Source: Amycolatopsis taiwanensis DSM 45107 (GTDB lineage: Bacteria; Actinomycetota; Actinomycetes; Mycobacteriales; Pseudonocardiaceae). From it: a stretch of 64,000 nucleotides of DNA. Every line of letters starts with the position of its first letter. The first letter of the stretch is position 1. The stretch lies in NCBI RefSeq assembly GCF_000519205.1, contig NZ_JAFB01000013.1:186001-250000 (forward strand), in the 5' to 3' direction. A program made the position numbers and the translations under genes. The notes under the pieces were generated by a model. It was not told the DNA's origin. It ran no database searches and saw only the letters and a list, made by a program, of their open reading frames with translations. Shown here piece after piece: positions 20,440 to 28,315 of this stretch.

Positions 20440-21018
20440 TCACGACGCTGGCAGCTTCGGCTCGACAAAGCCATCGGTTTTCTCGACGATCGTGCACATC
20501 TCCTCGGTCGTCGCACCCCTGAGGGTCCTGGCCTCGATGTCGACCCGGCCGGAACCGACCGCGACAGCGGCTATGCACGAGATTCCGGATCCGCTGTTTG
20601 TGAGCAGCACTACTTGGCGACCTGCGTTTGACGTCGTCTTCGTGGTCTGCCCGCCGTTGGGGTTGACGTCCTCGAGCCCTTGTGCGGGACGCACCGTGAT
20701 GCTGAACGCTACCCCGCCAGCGCCGTTCGTCACTGACTTGTTCCACTGACAGTTGCTGGTTCCTGTGCCTCCAAGCTCGCCTTGATCGATAGGCGGGTTA
20801 ACGCCAGGTACGACTTGCTTCGCTTCATCGTCGGTGAGGAGGGAGCAGGCGTTGAGCCCGGCCAGGCCATTCGCGGCGCCGGATGACGGGGATGAACTTG
20901 CACCTGATCCGGCGCTTTGGCCACTAGATGGCGACGGTTGGCCGGGCTGCTTGCTTGTACATGCAGCTGCCGCTAGTGCGGCGGCGGCGATGACTGTGGT
21001 GAGGGCTGCTGTGCGCAC
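20440..21018 (-). CDS. DUF3558 lipoprotein, copy 1
   Basis: 192 residues from GTG 21018, which follows GGAGGATATGGGT. The signal peptide ends in the lipobox AAAC (Cys20), then a Ser/Gly/Pro linker of about 30 residues, then the DUF3558 domain with NACSLLTDDEAKQVVPG and TSNCQWN, the two Cys-containing blocks of the family. DUF3558 proteins are exported actinobacterial lipoproteins of unknown function. Tandem paralogue of the next gene (both end in EPKLPAS/EPRLPSS) and likely in one transcript with it and the ESX-like gene upstream. Confidence 0.85.
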   Translation of the reverse strand: MRTAALTTVIAAAALAAAACTSKQPGQPSPSSGQSAGSGASSSPSSGAANGLAGLNACSLLTDDEAKQVVPGVNPPIDQGELGGTGTSNCQWNKSVTNGAGGVAFSITVRPAQGLEDVNPNGGQTTKTTSNAGRQVVLLTNSGSGISCIAAVAVGSGRVDIEARTLRGATTEEMCTIVEKTDGFVEPKLPAS

Positions 21019-21248
21019 CCATATCCTCCGCGTCGGACCTGTTACTCAGCGTGCGTACGGTAATGCGCTCAATCGTCTGCTTCGGCCGGAGGATGCGGCA
21101 TAGCGGCGCACGGCGTAGTGGTGGCCCGTGGCGGAGCTATCCCCGGCGGGCTTGCTTGTTGGACTGGACGTCCGACTCCTCACGAGTGCCTGGGGATTCC
21201 CGAGCTGATCCGCGATGTTGGTTCAAGCCTGCTGGATGGCGGGATGGG

Positions 21249-21839
21249 TCACGACGATGGCAACCTTGGTTCGATGTAGTCGGACAGCTTGCTGTCCACT
21301 TCGAAGGCAGCGTCAGTCGTGCCAGGAACGACCTCGGTATCGATGTCGACCCGACCTGATCCGGCCTCGATGCTAACTTGGCAGGACCCCTGTCCTTGAC
21401 TGTTCCTTAGAACAACTACCCGGCGACCGCCTGTCGTCGTTGTGTTGGATACCGTTGAATCGGGGCGGTTTGGGTTCGGCTTGACCTCCGTGATGCTTTG
21501 CGCGGGCCGCACCGTCACGCCGAAAACAACGCTGCCTTGACTGCTCGCCGCAGGCGTCACCCACCGGCAGTTGCTGGTACCAGGACCGCCGATCTCGCCC
21601 TGATCTGTGTGGGCTCCGGCCCCGGGGACCACTTGTTGCGCTTCGGCGTCGGTGAGCAGGGTGCATGCGTTGAGGCCGGCGAGCCGATTCGTTGCTGTGT
21701 CGGTCGAGGAAGCTCCCGCGCTCGGTGCGGCTGACTGCTCGCTGGTGGGCGAAGCTTGCCCGGTTTGGGTGCTGGTGCAGGCCGTGACGACCAGCGCAGC
21801 AGCCGCGATGAGTGTAGTGAGGGTTGCTGTCGAGCGCAC
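21249..21839 (-). CDS. DUF3558 lipoprotein, copy 2
   Basis: 196 residues from GTG 21839, preceded by GGAGGACACGG. Signal peptide with lipobox VTAC, Ser/Thr/Ala linker, then NACTLLTDAEAQQVVPG and TSNCRWV as in copy 1; the two proteins share most of the domain but the linkers have diverged. It lies 23 bases downstream of the ESX-like gene, so lipoprotein and ESX-like protein are probably made together. Role unknown; a cell-surface partner of the neighbouring type VII proteins is an inference from position. Confidence 0.85.
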   Translation of the reverse strand: MRSTATLTTLIAAAALVVTACTSTQTGQASPTSEQSAAPSAGASSTDTATNRLAGLNACTLLTDAEAQQVVPGAGAHTDQGEIGGPGTSNCRWVTPAASSQGSVVFGVTVRPAQSITEVKPNPNRPDSTVSNTTTTGGRRVVVLRNSQGQGSCQVSIEAGSGRVDIDTEVVPGTTDAAFEVDSKLSDYIEPRLPSS

Positions 21840-21862
21840 CCGTGTCCTCCGTGTCGGCGTGG

Positions 21863-22342
21863 TTACTTGAGCGCTCCGGCGTTGCCGTGCTCGGTGTCCT
21901 GGTAGTTCTGCTTGGCCTTGTTGAGGGCGTCCCGGATGTTATCGAGCACGGCACCAAGCTGGTCGACCACCGCGTCGGCAGAGTTGGTCAGTCCGCTTCC
22001 GCCCTGCTGAACGTGGGCAGAGACCGTCTCCGCGTACGGACCTGTACCAAGCTGGGGCGGATCTGTGACTACCTGCAAGTTGTATCGGAGGGTTGCTAGT
22101 TCGGTGTAGCCGGCGTTGACGGCGTTCATGAGGTCGTCGAAGCCGCCTTCTTCGATGCGCAGTTGTCCAGAGTTGGCGGCGTCCTTCAGGCCCTGGGATG
22201 CTTGCTTGGCCTGGTCAATTGCCTGGGCGCTCATACCTGCGGAGACGGCCGCGCGCACGCCGTTCATGATGGCGCTGCCGAGCGGGGCACCGGCCGTACC
22301 GGCTGCGGCTGCCGCACCGGGGGCTGGGTCGATGATCGCCAT
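21863..22342 (-). CDS. ESX/WXG100-like small protein with C-terminal YxxxE motif
   Basis: 159 residues from ATG 22342, preceded by GGAGGGAAG; earlier in-frame starts lack a ribosome site. The sequence is almost entirely alpha-helical: an Ala/Gly-rich start, two long heptad-like helices (residues about 35-60 and 65-90), a turn with PPQLGTGPY and a final helix. YQDTE at 147-151 fits the YxxxD/E signal of type VII secretion substrates. There is no clear WxG turn in this protein; the WxG lies in the divergent PPE-like protein. It is probably a secreted partner, in the manner of PE or ESX proteins; this is inferred from signal, size and neighbours. Confidence 0.7.
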   Translation of the reverse strand: MAIIDPAPGAAAAAGTAGAPLGSAIMNGVRAAVSAGMSAQAIDQAKQASQGLKDAANSGQLRIEEGGFDDLMNAVNAGYTELATLRYNLQVVTDPPQLGTGPYAETVSAHVQQGGSGLTNSADAVVDQLGAVLDNIRDALNKAKQNYQDTEHGNAGALK

Positions 22343-22527
22343 GACTTCCCTCCGACTGTCGTGTTCGAGTTGAAAGTAGCAGCGGTGGACGCGGCTGTGC
22401 GCCGGTTCGTCGCGATTGACCGCGGTCTCGACCATGTTTCTGGTCGAAAGCGGTCACGTGAGGGCAGCGGGATCGCTACCCTACTTACGGGCCAAGTTTT
22501 CCCGCGAGGGGTAAGGGGACGAGGAGA

Positions 22528-24069
22528 ATGACTGCTCCGCAGGCGCCGAAGACCTACGGTGACGAGCACAAGACCGTGGACGAAATTGCGGCAATGTCCG
22601 ACGGCGAGCGGCAGCAGTACCTTGACCAGCGTATATCGCCGCAGGAGCGCGATGCGTACCTCCACGACAGCGAAAACGCCAAATACGCGGACATGCCATG
22701 GTTCGGGCGCATAATCGCAGACGCGAAGGCGGGGGAAGAGTCCAAGAAGTACAGCCAGCAGAGCGCACAGCAGGCGACTAGCGCGGACACCCAGTACGTC
22801 ACCGGCCTCTCCCCGTCGAACACCAACTACAAGGCCATCGACCACGCAGAACTGCAAGGTTACGTCGACAACGGCTTGAATGCAGGCCAGATCGGCACGA
22901 TGTCCAACGGCTATCATGACATGGCCGGCGCGTTCGACCGTATTGCCAACGCTTTCAACGATGCTGTGAACAAGTCGCAATCCAAGTGGGAAGGCGATGC
23001 GGCGGATTCTGCGCGCGGTTTCTTCACCAGCATGCAGCAGTGGGCCGACGGGAACGCGCAGAACGCGCGACTGGCGTCGGAGGTCACCTACCAGCAGTCC
23101 ACGGCGGCGCAGACGGCGAAGAACAGCATGCCGGCGCCGGTCCCGTTCAGCTGGGCCGACGAGATGAAGAGCTGGGCGTCCAACCCCAACCCCTTCACCA
23201 TCGTCGACCAGATCCAGCAGTCGCAGCAGAAGGCCCAGCAGAGCGCGCAGGCGCATGACCAGGCCGCCCAGGTGATGTCCACCTACGACAACAGCCTCTA
23301 CTCGGCCGCCTCGAAGCAGCCGGTGTTCGCCGAACCGCCGAAGTTCGCGCCGCCCGGGTCTGTCGGCACTGGTGAGCTCTCCGGCAATATCGGCACCACA
23401 CAGCCTTCCGGGTACAACGATCCGTCGGGCCGAGGCGGTGGCGACAGAAGCGGCTTCTCGGTGCCTGGTGGTGGCAGCAGCGCAGGGTCGGTCACCGGCG
23501 CGCTGGGCGGCGCCGGGGGGTCGCCGTTGGGCACTGGGGCCATGACCGGGTCGACCCGTATCCCGCGCAACGACACGAGGGCCCAGGGCTACCAGCCGTC
23601 GAACAATTTCAACCCGCTGTCCCCGACATCGGCCAACAACGGGCCCAACCCGCTGACCACGGGCGGCATGCCGCCGATGATGCCGCCGATGATGGGTGGC
23701 GGCGGCATGGGCGACGACAGCTACTCGGGTTCGGGCAAGGGTCTCGGACGTGGCGGCGGGTTGGGACCGGGCGGGGGCTCGGGAACCGGCTCCGCGGCCG
23801 GCAGCGGCAGTGCGGCGGGCGAGGGCGCGCGCACGGGGATCCGGGCCGGCGGGGCCGGGGCGGCCGAAGCAGCCGGTGCGGCCGGCGCCGGCTCTCGCGG
23901 CGGCGCCGCGGGTGGCCGTGGCGCCTCCGGTATGGGCGGCATGGGCCGTGGCCGCGGCGAAGGCGGCGAGGACGAGGAACACCAGCGTCCGTCCTGGCTG
24001 GTCGAGGCCGACCCGGACGAGGTCTTCGGCACCAGCGAGCGCACCGCCCCACCCGTCATCGGCGAGTAA
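22528..24069 (+). CDS. PPE-like/WXG protein with long Gly-rich C-terminal region
   Basis: 513 residues. The N-terminal 100 residues are polar and helical; residues 125-270 form the PPE/WXG-type helical hairpin with the turn KWEG (Trp154-Glu155-Gly156), then a Gly/Pro/Ser-rich stretch (about 290-480) and a conserved-looking acidic tail PSWLVEADPDEVFG. This architecture is common for PPE-domain substrates of ESX systems in Pseudonocardiaceae, which lack the strict Pro-Pro-Glu start. Divergent from the YxxxE protein, with EspG 320 bases downstream on the same strand. No ESX membrane components are in the window, so export would need a system encoded elsewhere. Confidence 0.75.
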   Translation: MTAPQAPKTYGDEHKTVDEIAAMSDGERQQYLDQRISPQERDAYLHDSENAKYADMPWFGRIIADAKAGEESKKYSQQSAQQATSADTQYVTGLSPSNTNYKAIDHAELQGYVDNGLNAGQIGTMSNGYHDMAGAFDRIANAFNDAVNKSQSKWEGDAADSARGFFTSMQQWADGNAQNARLASEVTYQQSTAAQTAKNSMPAPVPFSWADEMKSWASNPNPFTIVDQIQQSQQKAQQSAQAHDQAAQVMSTYDNSLYSAASKQPVFAEPPKFAPPGSVGTGELSGNIGTTQPSGYNDPSGRGGGDRSGFSVPGGGSSAGSVTGALGGAGGSPLGTGAMTGSTRIPRNDTRAQGYQPSNNFNPLSPTSANNGPNPLTTGGMPPMMPPMMGGGGMGDDSYSGSGKGLGRGGGLGPGGGSGTGSAAGSGSAAGEGARTGIRAGGAGAAEAAGAAGAGSRGGAAGGRGASGMGGMGRGRGEGGEDEEHQRPSWLVEADPDEVFGTSERTAPPVIGE

Positions 24070-24072
24070 CGG

Positions 24073-24315
24073 TCACCGCAGGCCGAACACCTTGCCCCGG
24101 CGTTGCAGGTCGTCCACGTAGGCGGCCGCCACGTGCGCGAAGTTGACCACGACCTTGGTGTTCTCCTTGGTCTGGACGGCTTCGACGGAGCCGTGTTCGA
24201 GCAGCAGGTGTAGTTTGCTGGACAGCTCTTCCGCGTCCTTGACGTTGAGGGCGAAGACCAGGGGTTCGCCGCCGGTGGCAAGGTGCAGGATGAGCGCGGG
24301 TTTCGTATCGGCCAT
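24073..24315 (-). CDS. Small conserved-looking protein between the PPE-like gene and espG
   Basis: 80 residues from ATG 24315. Predicted alternation of strands and helices: ALILHLATGGEPLVFALN, a helix DAEELSSKLHLLLEHG, then VEAVQTKENTKVVVNFAHVAAAYVDDL. No signal peptide or membrane segment. It is transcribed against its neighbours and ends 3 bases from the PPE-like stop. Family not recognised; the compact all-in-one fold and the divergent promoter shared with espG suggest a small regulator or chaperone, which is only a guess. Confidence 0.6.
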   Translation of the reverse strand: MADTKPALILHLATGGEPLVFALNVKDAEELSSKLHLLLEHGSVEAVQTKENTKVVVNFAHVAAAYVDDLQRRGKVFGLR

Positions 24316-24386
24316 GGGTCCAGAACAGCAGTTCACGATCTCGCGCGGCAAGCGGGTTCGCTCAAAGCAGAGGAGGGGGAGGAGCC

Positions 24387-25163
24387 GTGAGTAACTCGTT
24401 CTCGTTGTCACTGGCGGCGATGGACATCCTGGTGGAGCGGCAGCAACTGGGCCGCGCGCCGATGCCGTTCGAGGTGCCGCACCTGGGCACGACGTTCGAG
24501 GACCGGGCGCGGATCCGCGAGGCGGTGTTTCGGGACCTGGAGTCCCGTGGCCTGTTCAGCCGTGGCCGGGTGGACCCCGACGTCGAACTCGCGCTCCGGA
24601 CCATCGTGCAGGGTCCGATCGCGATCATCGCCGTGGCGCAACTGGACGAGGGCAAGCAGCTGTTCGCCAGGGTGGCCTCGGACGGGCAGTACGCGGTCCT
24701 CGTCCGGCAGGACGGGAACATGCTGGTCTTCACCGAGGTCCGGCCCCCATCGATCGTCCCGAGCATCGTCGATCTGCTTCCGGCGACGCCTCCGGCGGGT
24801 GGCCAGTCGGTGACGGTGGCCAAGCCCGAGCCGAAGCAGCGGGCCCGCCACTCCCTCGACGACGACGGCGGTTACGACCCGTTCGCGAACGTCTCGCGAC
24901 CCCGGACGCAGTCGACGGCGCCGGCCCAGCTGCGCGCGGTGGAGCGGATCTTCCAGAAGCCGAAGCTACGCATGGGCCAGTTCACCGCGTTCACGAACGG
25001 TGGAGCGTCACTGACCCCGACCGTCTGGATCGACACCCCGGACGGCCGGTACTTCATCACCTCACGGGACGCCGAAGACGGTCAGAGCTGGCTCACCTAC
25101 GCCCCCGCGGACAGCGCGCGGATCGCGCACCACCTGCACGGCCAACTCCAGGGCCGCGCGTAG
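24387..25163 (+). CDS. espG: ESX secretion-associated protein EspG
   Basis: 258 residues; GTG/ATG-type start at 24387 after GAGGAGGGGGAGGAG. EspG proteins are cytosolic chaperones that bind the tip of PPE proteins and deliver PE-PPE pairs to the ESX core. Family features visible: N-terminal helix LSLAAMDILVERQQLG, PFEVPHLGTTFEDRA, a central sheet IAIIAVAQLDEG and a C-terminal GGASLTPTVWIDTPDGRYFIT. It sits with a PPE-like and a YxxxE protein, so the chaperone and its likely clients are encoded together. Confidence 0.85.
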   Translation: MSNSFSLSLAAMDILVERQQLGRAPMPFEVPHLGTTFEDRARIREAVFRDLESRGLFSRGRVDPDVELALRTIVQGPIAIIAVAQLDEGKQLFARVASDGQYAVLVRQDGNMLVFTEVRPPSIVPSIVDLLPATPPAGGQSVTVAKPEPKQRARHSLDDDGGYDPFANVSRPRTQSTAPAQLRAVERIFQKPKLRMGQFTAFTNGGASLTPTVWIDTPDGRYFITSRDAEDGQSWLTYAPADSARIAHHLHGQLQGRA

Positions 25164-25167
25164 CGCG

Positions 25168-25216
25168 CATGAGTGAGGAGTTCATGCCGAATTTCGTCAG
25201 TAACGGGTCACTCATG
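25168..25216 (+). repeat. 49-bp palindrome-ended dispersed repeat, copy 1
   Basis: Starts CATGAGTGA and ends TCACTCATG, a perfect 9-bp terminal inverted repeat around a 31-base centre containing TTTCGTCAGTAACGGG. It lies between the convergent espG and glfT1 genes. A copy of identical length is at 59336-59384. Confidence 0.8.
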
Positions 25217-25249
25217 CCGCGAGGATATTGACGTGCGTCGGGCGGCGGG

Positions 25250-26164
25250 TTAGTAGCGGAAGAAGCGCTCCCGTTGGCCCTGGCGCACCAGGCGCAGCCA
25301 CCGCAGGAACGCCTTCGGGTCGCGCTTGACGCCCAGGAAGTACAGCCCGAAGCGGATCACTTCCAGCGCGCCGATCTTGCGCATGCCCGGCTGTGACACC
25401 AGGTAGCCGCGGTTGCGGTAGGTGTAGTACCGCTTGACCTCGTTCTCCGGGTCCTGCGCGTGGAACCGGCCGCCGAGCATGGGCTTGAACTCGTCCGAGC
25501 CGTCCGGGTGCAGGTAGGCGACCTTCAGCGAGGTGCCGAACGGCAGGCCGGAGCGCACCAGGCGGCGGTGCACCTCGACCTCGTCACCGCGGACGAACAG
25601 CCGCAGGTCCGGCACGCCCACCACGTCCAGGGTGGAGGCACGGAACAGCGCCCCGTTGAACAGGGACGCGATCCCGGGCAGGAAGTCGGTGCCCAGCTCG
25701 GCCGCGGAGCGTTTCCAGGTCAGGCCGCGGCGCAGCGGGAACGCGAGCCGCTCGGGGTTGTCGATGTTCGTCACCATGGGCGAAACCTCAGCCAGCCCGC
25801 GCTTCTCGGCCTCTTCGAGCAGGACGGCGAGCACGCTGTCGTCCGCGGGCCGCCCGTCGTCGTCGGCGAGCCACACCCACTCCGCGCCCAGGGCCAGCGC
25901 ATGCAGCATGCCCAGGGCGAACCCGCCCGCGCCACCGAGGTTGCGGTGCGAGGGCAGGTAGGTGTGCGGCAGCGGGAACGACTCGACGACGTCCCGCACG
26001 GGCTGGTCCGGCCCGTTGTCCACGACCACGAGGTGGTCGACCGCGCGGGACTGGGCGGCGATGACCTTGAGCGAGTCCGCGAGCAGGTCACGGCGGTGCC
26101 GGGTGACCACCACCGCCACCACCGCACCCGGACCCAGTGGTGCCTGCTCCCGAACCGTCGTCAT
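25250..26164 (-). CDS. glfT1: Galactofuranosyltransferase GlfT1
   Basis: 304 residues, GT-A fold. GlfT1 adds the first two galactofuranose residues to decaprenyl-PP-GlcNAc-Rha from UDP-Galf. Seen: VVAVVVTRHRRDLL, VVDNGPDQP, HRNLGGAGGFALGM, metal-binding WLADDDGRP and the acceptor region RGDEVEVHRR. Order wzm-wzt-glfT1 with a gap of only 1 base to wzt; M. tuberculosis has the same three genes at Rv3781-Rv3783. Confidence 0.93.
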   Translation of the reverse strand: MTTVREQAPLGPGAVVAVVVTRHRRDLLADSLKVIAAQSRAVDHLVVVDNGPDQPVRDVVESFPLPHTYLPSHRNLGGAGGFALGMLHALALGAEWVWLADDDGRPADDSVLAVLLEEAEKRGLAEVSPMVTNIDNPERLAFPLRRGLTWKRSAAELGTDFLPGIASLFNGALFRASTLDVVGVPDLRLFVRGDEVEVHRRLVRSGLPFGTSLKVAYLHPDGSDEFKPMLGGRFHAQDPENEVKRYYTYRNRGYLVSQPGMRKIGALEVIRFGLYFLGVKRDPKAFLRWLRLVRQGQRERFFRY

Positions 26165-26165
26165 C

Positions 26166-26975
26166 TCACTCTCCGTTGACCGTCACGGGTTCGACCCCGA
26201 GCCGTTCGGCCATTTCCGGGCTGATGTTCTCGAACGGGTCCCTACCCTTGTACGCGGTGAGCACCTCGCGCAACGACCCGTGCATACGCATCCGGCCCTC
26301 GTCCATCCAGATGGCCGTGGTGCACAACTCCATGAGCAGGTCGTCGGCGTGCGAGGCGAAGACCAGCAGGCCGGAGCGGCGCACCAGGTCGACCAGGCGG
26401 TCCCGGGCCTTGTTCAAAAACGCCGCGTCCACCGCACCGATGCCTTCGTCCAGGATGAGGATCTCCGGGTCGATGGTGGTCACCACGCCGAGCGCCAGCC
26501 GCACCCGCATACCGGTGGAGTACGTGCGCAGTGGCATCGCCAGGTAGTCGCCGAGCTCGGTGAACTCGGCGATGTCGTCGACCCGCTTCTCCATCTGCCT
26601 GCGGGTCATGCCGAGGAACAGGCCACGGATCATGATGTTCTCGTAGCCGGAGATCTCCGGGTCCATGCCGATGCCGAGGTCGAACACCGGTGCCACCTTG
26701 CCCATGACACGCGCCGAGCCACGGGTCGGTTCATAGATTCCGGACAGCAGCCGGAGCAGCGTCGACTTGCCGGCCCCGTTGTGGCCGACCAGGCCGACCC
26801 GGTCGCCGTCGGTGAGCGAAAGCGAGACGTCCTGGAGCGCCTCGATGATCGGCACCTTGCTCTCGGTGCCGATCTTGCCGCCGACCTTGCCGAGCACCCG
26901 CTTCTTCAGGGAACGCGTCTTCGCGTCGAAGATCGGGAAATCGACATAAGCGTTACGCACGTCAATGCTGACCAT
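26166..26975 (-). CDS. wzt: Galactan ABC exporter ATP-binding subunit
   Basis: 269 residues. Walker A GHNGAGKST (64-72), signature YSTGMRVRLALG, Walker B EILILDEG and a switch His in FASHADD. An N-terminal extension (SLKKRVLGKVGGKIG) precedes the core, as in polysaccharide exporters of the Wzt/TagH type; there is no C-terminal carbohydrate-binding domain. With Wzm it should flip lipid-linked galactan to the periplasm. 6 bases downstream of wzm. Confidence 0.94.
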   Translation of the reverse strand: MVSIDVRNAYVDFPIFDAKTRSLKKRVLGKVGGKIGTESKVPIIEALQDVSLSLTDGDRVGLVGHNGAGKSTLLRLLSGIYEPTRGSARVMGKVAPVFDLGIGMDPEISGYENIMIRGLFLGMTRRQMEKRVDDIAEFTELGDYLAMPLRTYSTGMRVRLALGVVTTIDPEILILDEGIGAVDAAFLNKARDRLVDLVRRSGLLVFASHADDLLMELCTTAIWMDEGRMRMHGSLREVLTAYKGRDPFENISPEMAERLGVEPVTVNGE

Positions 26976-26981
26976 TACTCA

Positions 26982-27986
26982 TCACACCCAGTAGGAGACG
27001 CGGGCTCGGTAGTTGCGCATCGCGACCAGCGCGAGTAGCCAGCCGACGATCGTTATTCCGCCGACCACGACCCAGCTCCAGATGTTGACCGCCTGCCCGA
27101 TCAGCGGCGCGCGAAGGATCTGCACGAAGTGATAGAAGGGGTTGAGGTGCACCAGTGGCACGACCCAGGTCGCCAGGTCGCTGCGGGCGCCGTGACCGTA
27201 GAGCTGGTCGATCGGCCACACGATCGGCGTCATGTAGAACAGCAGCTGGATCAGTGAGTTGATCAGCTGCGGGAGGTCCCGGTAGCGGGTGGAGATGATG
27301 CCGAGCAGCATCGTCACCCAGCATGCGTTGACCGCCAGCAGGACGAACGCGGGAATGGCGCTCAGGCTCCACCAGCCGATGCCCGGGTGACAGATCACCG
27401 TATCCGGTGTGCAGGTGGTGTTGACGAGGTCATAGGAACTGCTGAGGTGCGTGAAGAAGATGGCCGCGATGATGACCACGACGATGATGTTGTGCGCGAA
27501 CATCAGCGTTTGCCGCCAAACCGTGCGCAGCACGTACACCGTCAACGGGGCCCGGATCTGCTTGATCAGCCCCTCGTTGGTGATGAACGTTTCCATCCCC
27601 TCGGACAGGCAGCCGCTGATGAAACCCCAGACGATGAAGCCGGTCGCGATGTAGGGCAGGAACGTCGACACGCTCAGGTGCCACAGCGTGGAATACAGGA
27701 TGCCCAGGCCCAGTGAGATGACGGCCTGGCTGATGGTGATCCAGAACGGGCCGATCACCGATCGCCGGTACCGCTGCTTTATGTCCTGCCAGCCCAGGTG
27801 GCCCCAAAGCTCCTGCTGACGAAATCCTTCCCTGATGTCTCCGAAGGCGCGTGCAAAGGTGCGACTGTCCGACGACGGAGGGTTCGGCATTGAATCGCGT
27901 ACGAGGTCGGCGGTCTCATCGACCGTGCTGGTGGCTTGCACCCGCTCAGGGTAGCCAGTGTGAGCCGCGTCCGATGCTGAGGGCAT
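26982..27986 (-). CDS. wzm: Galactan ABC exporter permease
   Basis: 334 residues, ABC-2 type permease: a polar N-terminus of about 60 residues, amphipathic interface helix HLGWQDIKQRYRRSVIGPFW, then six membrane helices with the family end segment MTPIVWPIDQL and HLNPFYHFVQILRAPL. The periplasmic loop between helices 3 and 4 has two Cys (TTCTPDTVICHPG). The start is uncertain: ATG 27986, GTG 27941 and ATG 27890 are in frame. First gene of wzm-wzt-glfT1. Confidence 0.93.
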   Translation of the reverse strand: MPSASDAAHTGYPERVQATSTVDETADLVRDSMPNPPSSDSRTFARAFGDIREGFRQQELWGHLGWQDIKQRYRRSVIGPFWITISQAVISLGLGILYSTLWHLSVSTFLPYIATGFIVWGFISGCLSEGMETFITNEGLIKQIRAPLTVYVLRTVWRQTLMFAHNIIVVVIIAAIFFTHLSSSYDLVNTTCTPDTVICHPGIGWWSLSAIPAFVLLAVNACWVTMLLGIISTRYRDLPQLINSLIQLLFYMTPIVWPIDQLYGHGARSDLATWVVPLVHLNPFYHFVQILRAPLIGQAVNIWSWVVVGGITIVGWLLALVAMRNYRARVSYWV

Positions 27987-28315
27987 CGATCAGGTCACCC
28001 CAATCGCGCGGTTGGTCGGTCAACTCGCGATACCGTAACGAAGCCGCGTTGCGCGGTTTGTCCGAGGTGACGGCCTTGGGGCACACTCCTGGTCGTGCGG
28101 TGAAGCCGGGCAGGCAGGCAACGTCGCCGACGGGTCCGGCGTCTTAGCGGCAAGGGAAATGACGTCCTGCAATGGGTTTGCCGGACCTTCGGGTCCCGGC
28201 GCCCGGTCTGTGCGTACATACTGCCGGCCGGCTACCTACCGTGCCCGGTTAAACTCCCCGCAGTTCACGGGGCGATGATCTGTTCGAGGTACAAGATCCG
28301 GGGTGGCTGGTCGCA
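27987..28315. other. Divergent promoter region wzm / second glfT2
   Basis: 329 bases between divergent genes, no convincing ORF, RNA gene or repeat. It should contain promoters for both the galactan exporter operon and the second GlfT2-type gene. Confidence 0.5.

Larger units (their letters stand above)
20247..21839. repeat. Tandem segmental duplication of about 0.8 kb
   Basis: The segment starting TTACTCAGCGTGCG at 20247 recurs at 21042. Shared landmarks follow in the same order in both: GGCTTGCT(C/T)(A/G)TTGGACTGGA, GGGGATTC, TCCGCGATGTT, TCAAGCCTGCTGGATG and then a minus-strand DUF3558 gene (ending 20440 and 21249). Offset is 795-809 bases. The second copy of the pseudogene tail is more degraded than the first. 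Confidence 0.75.

Noticed and set aside
22528-24069. Gly-rich C-terminal region as a PGRS-type PE protein
   Set aside because: The N-terminal domain is of WxG/PPE type, and the Gly-rich part lacks the regular GGA-GGN repeats of PE_PGRS proteins.
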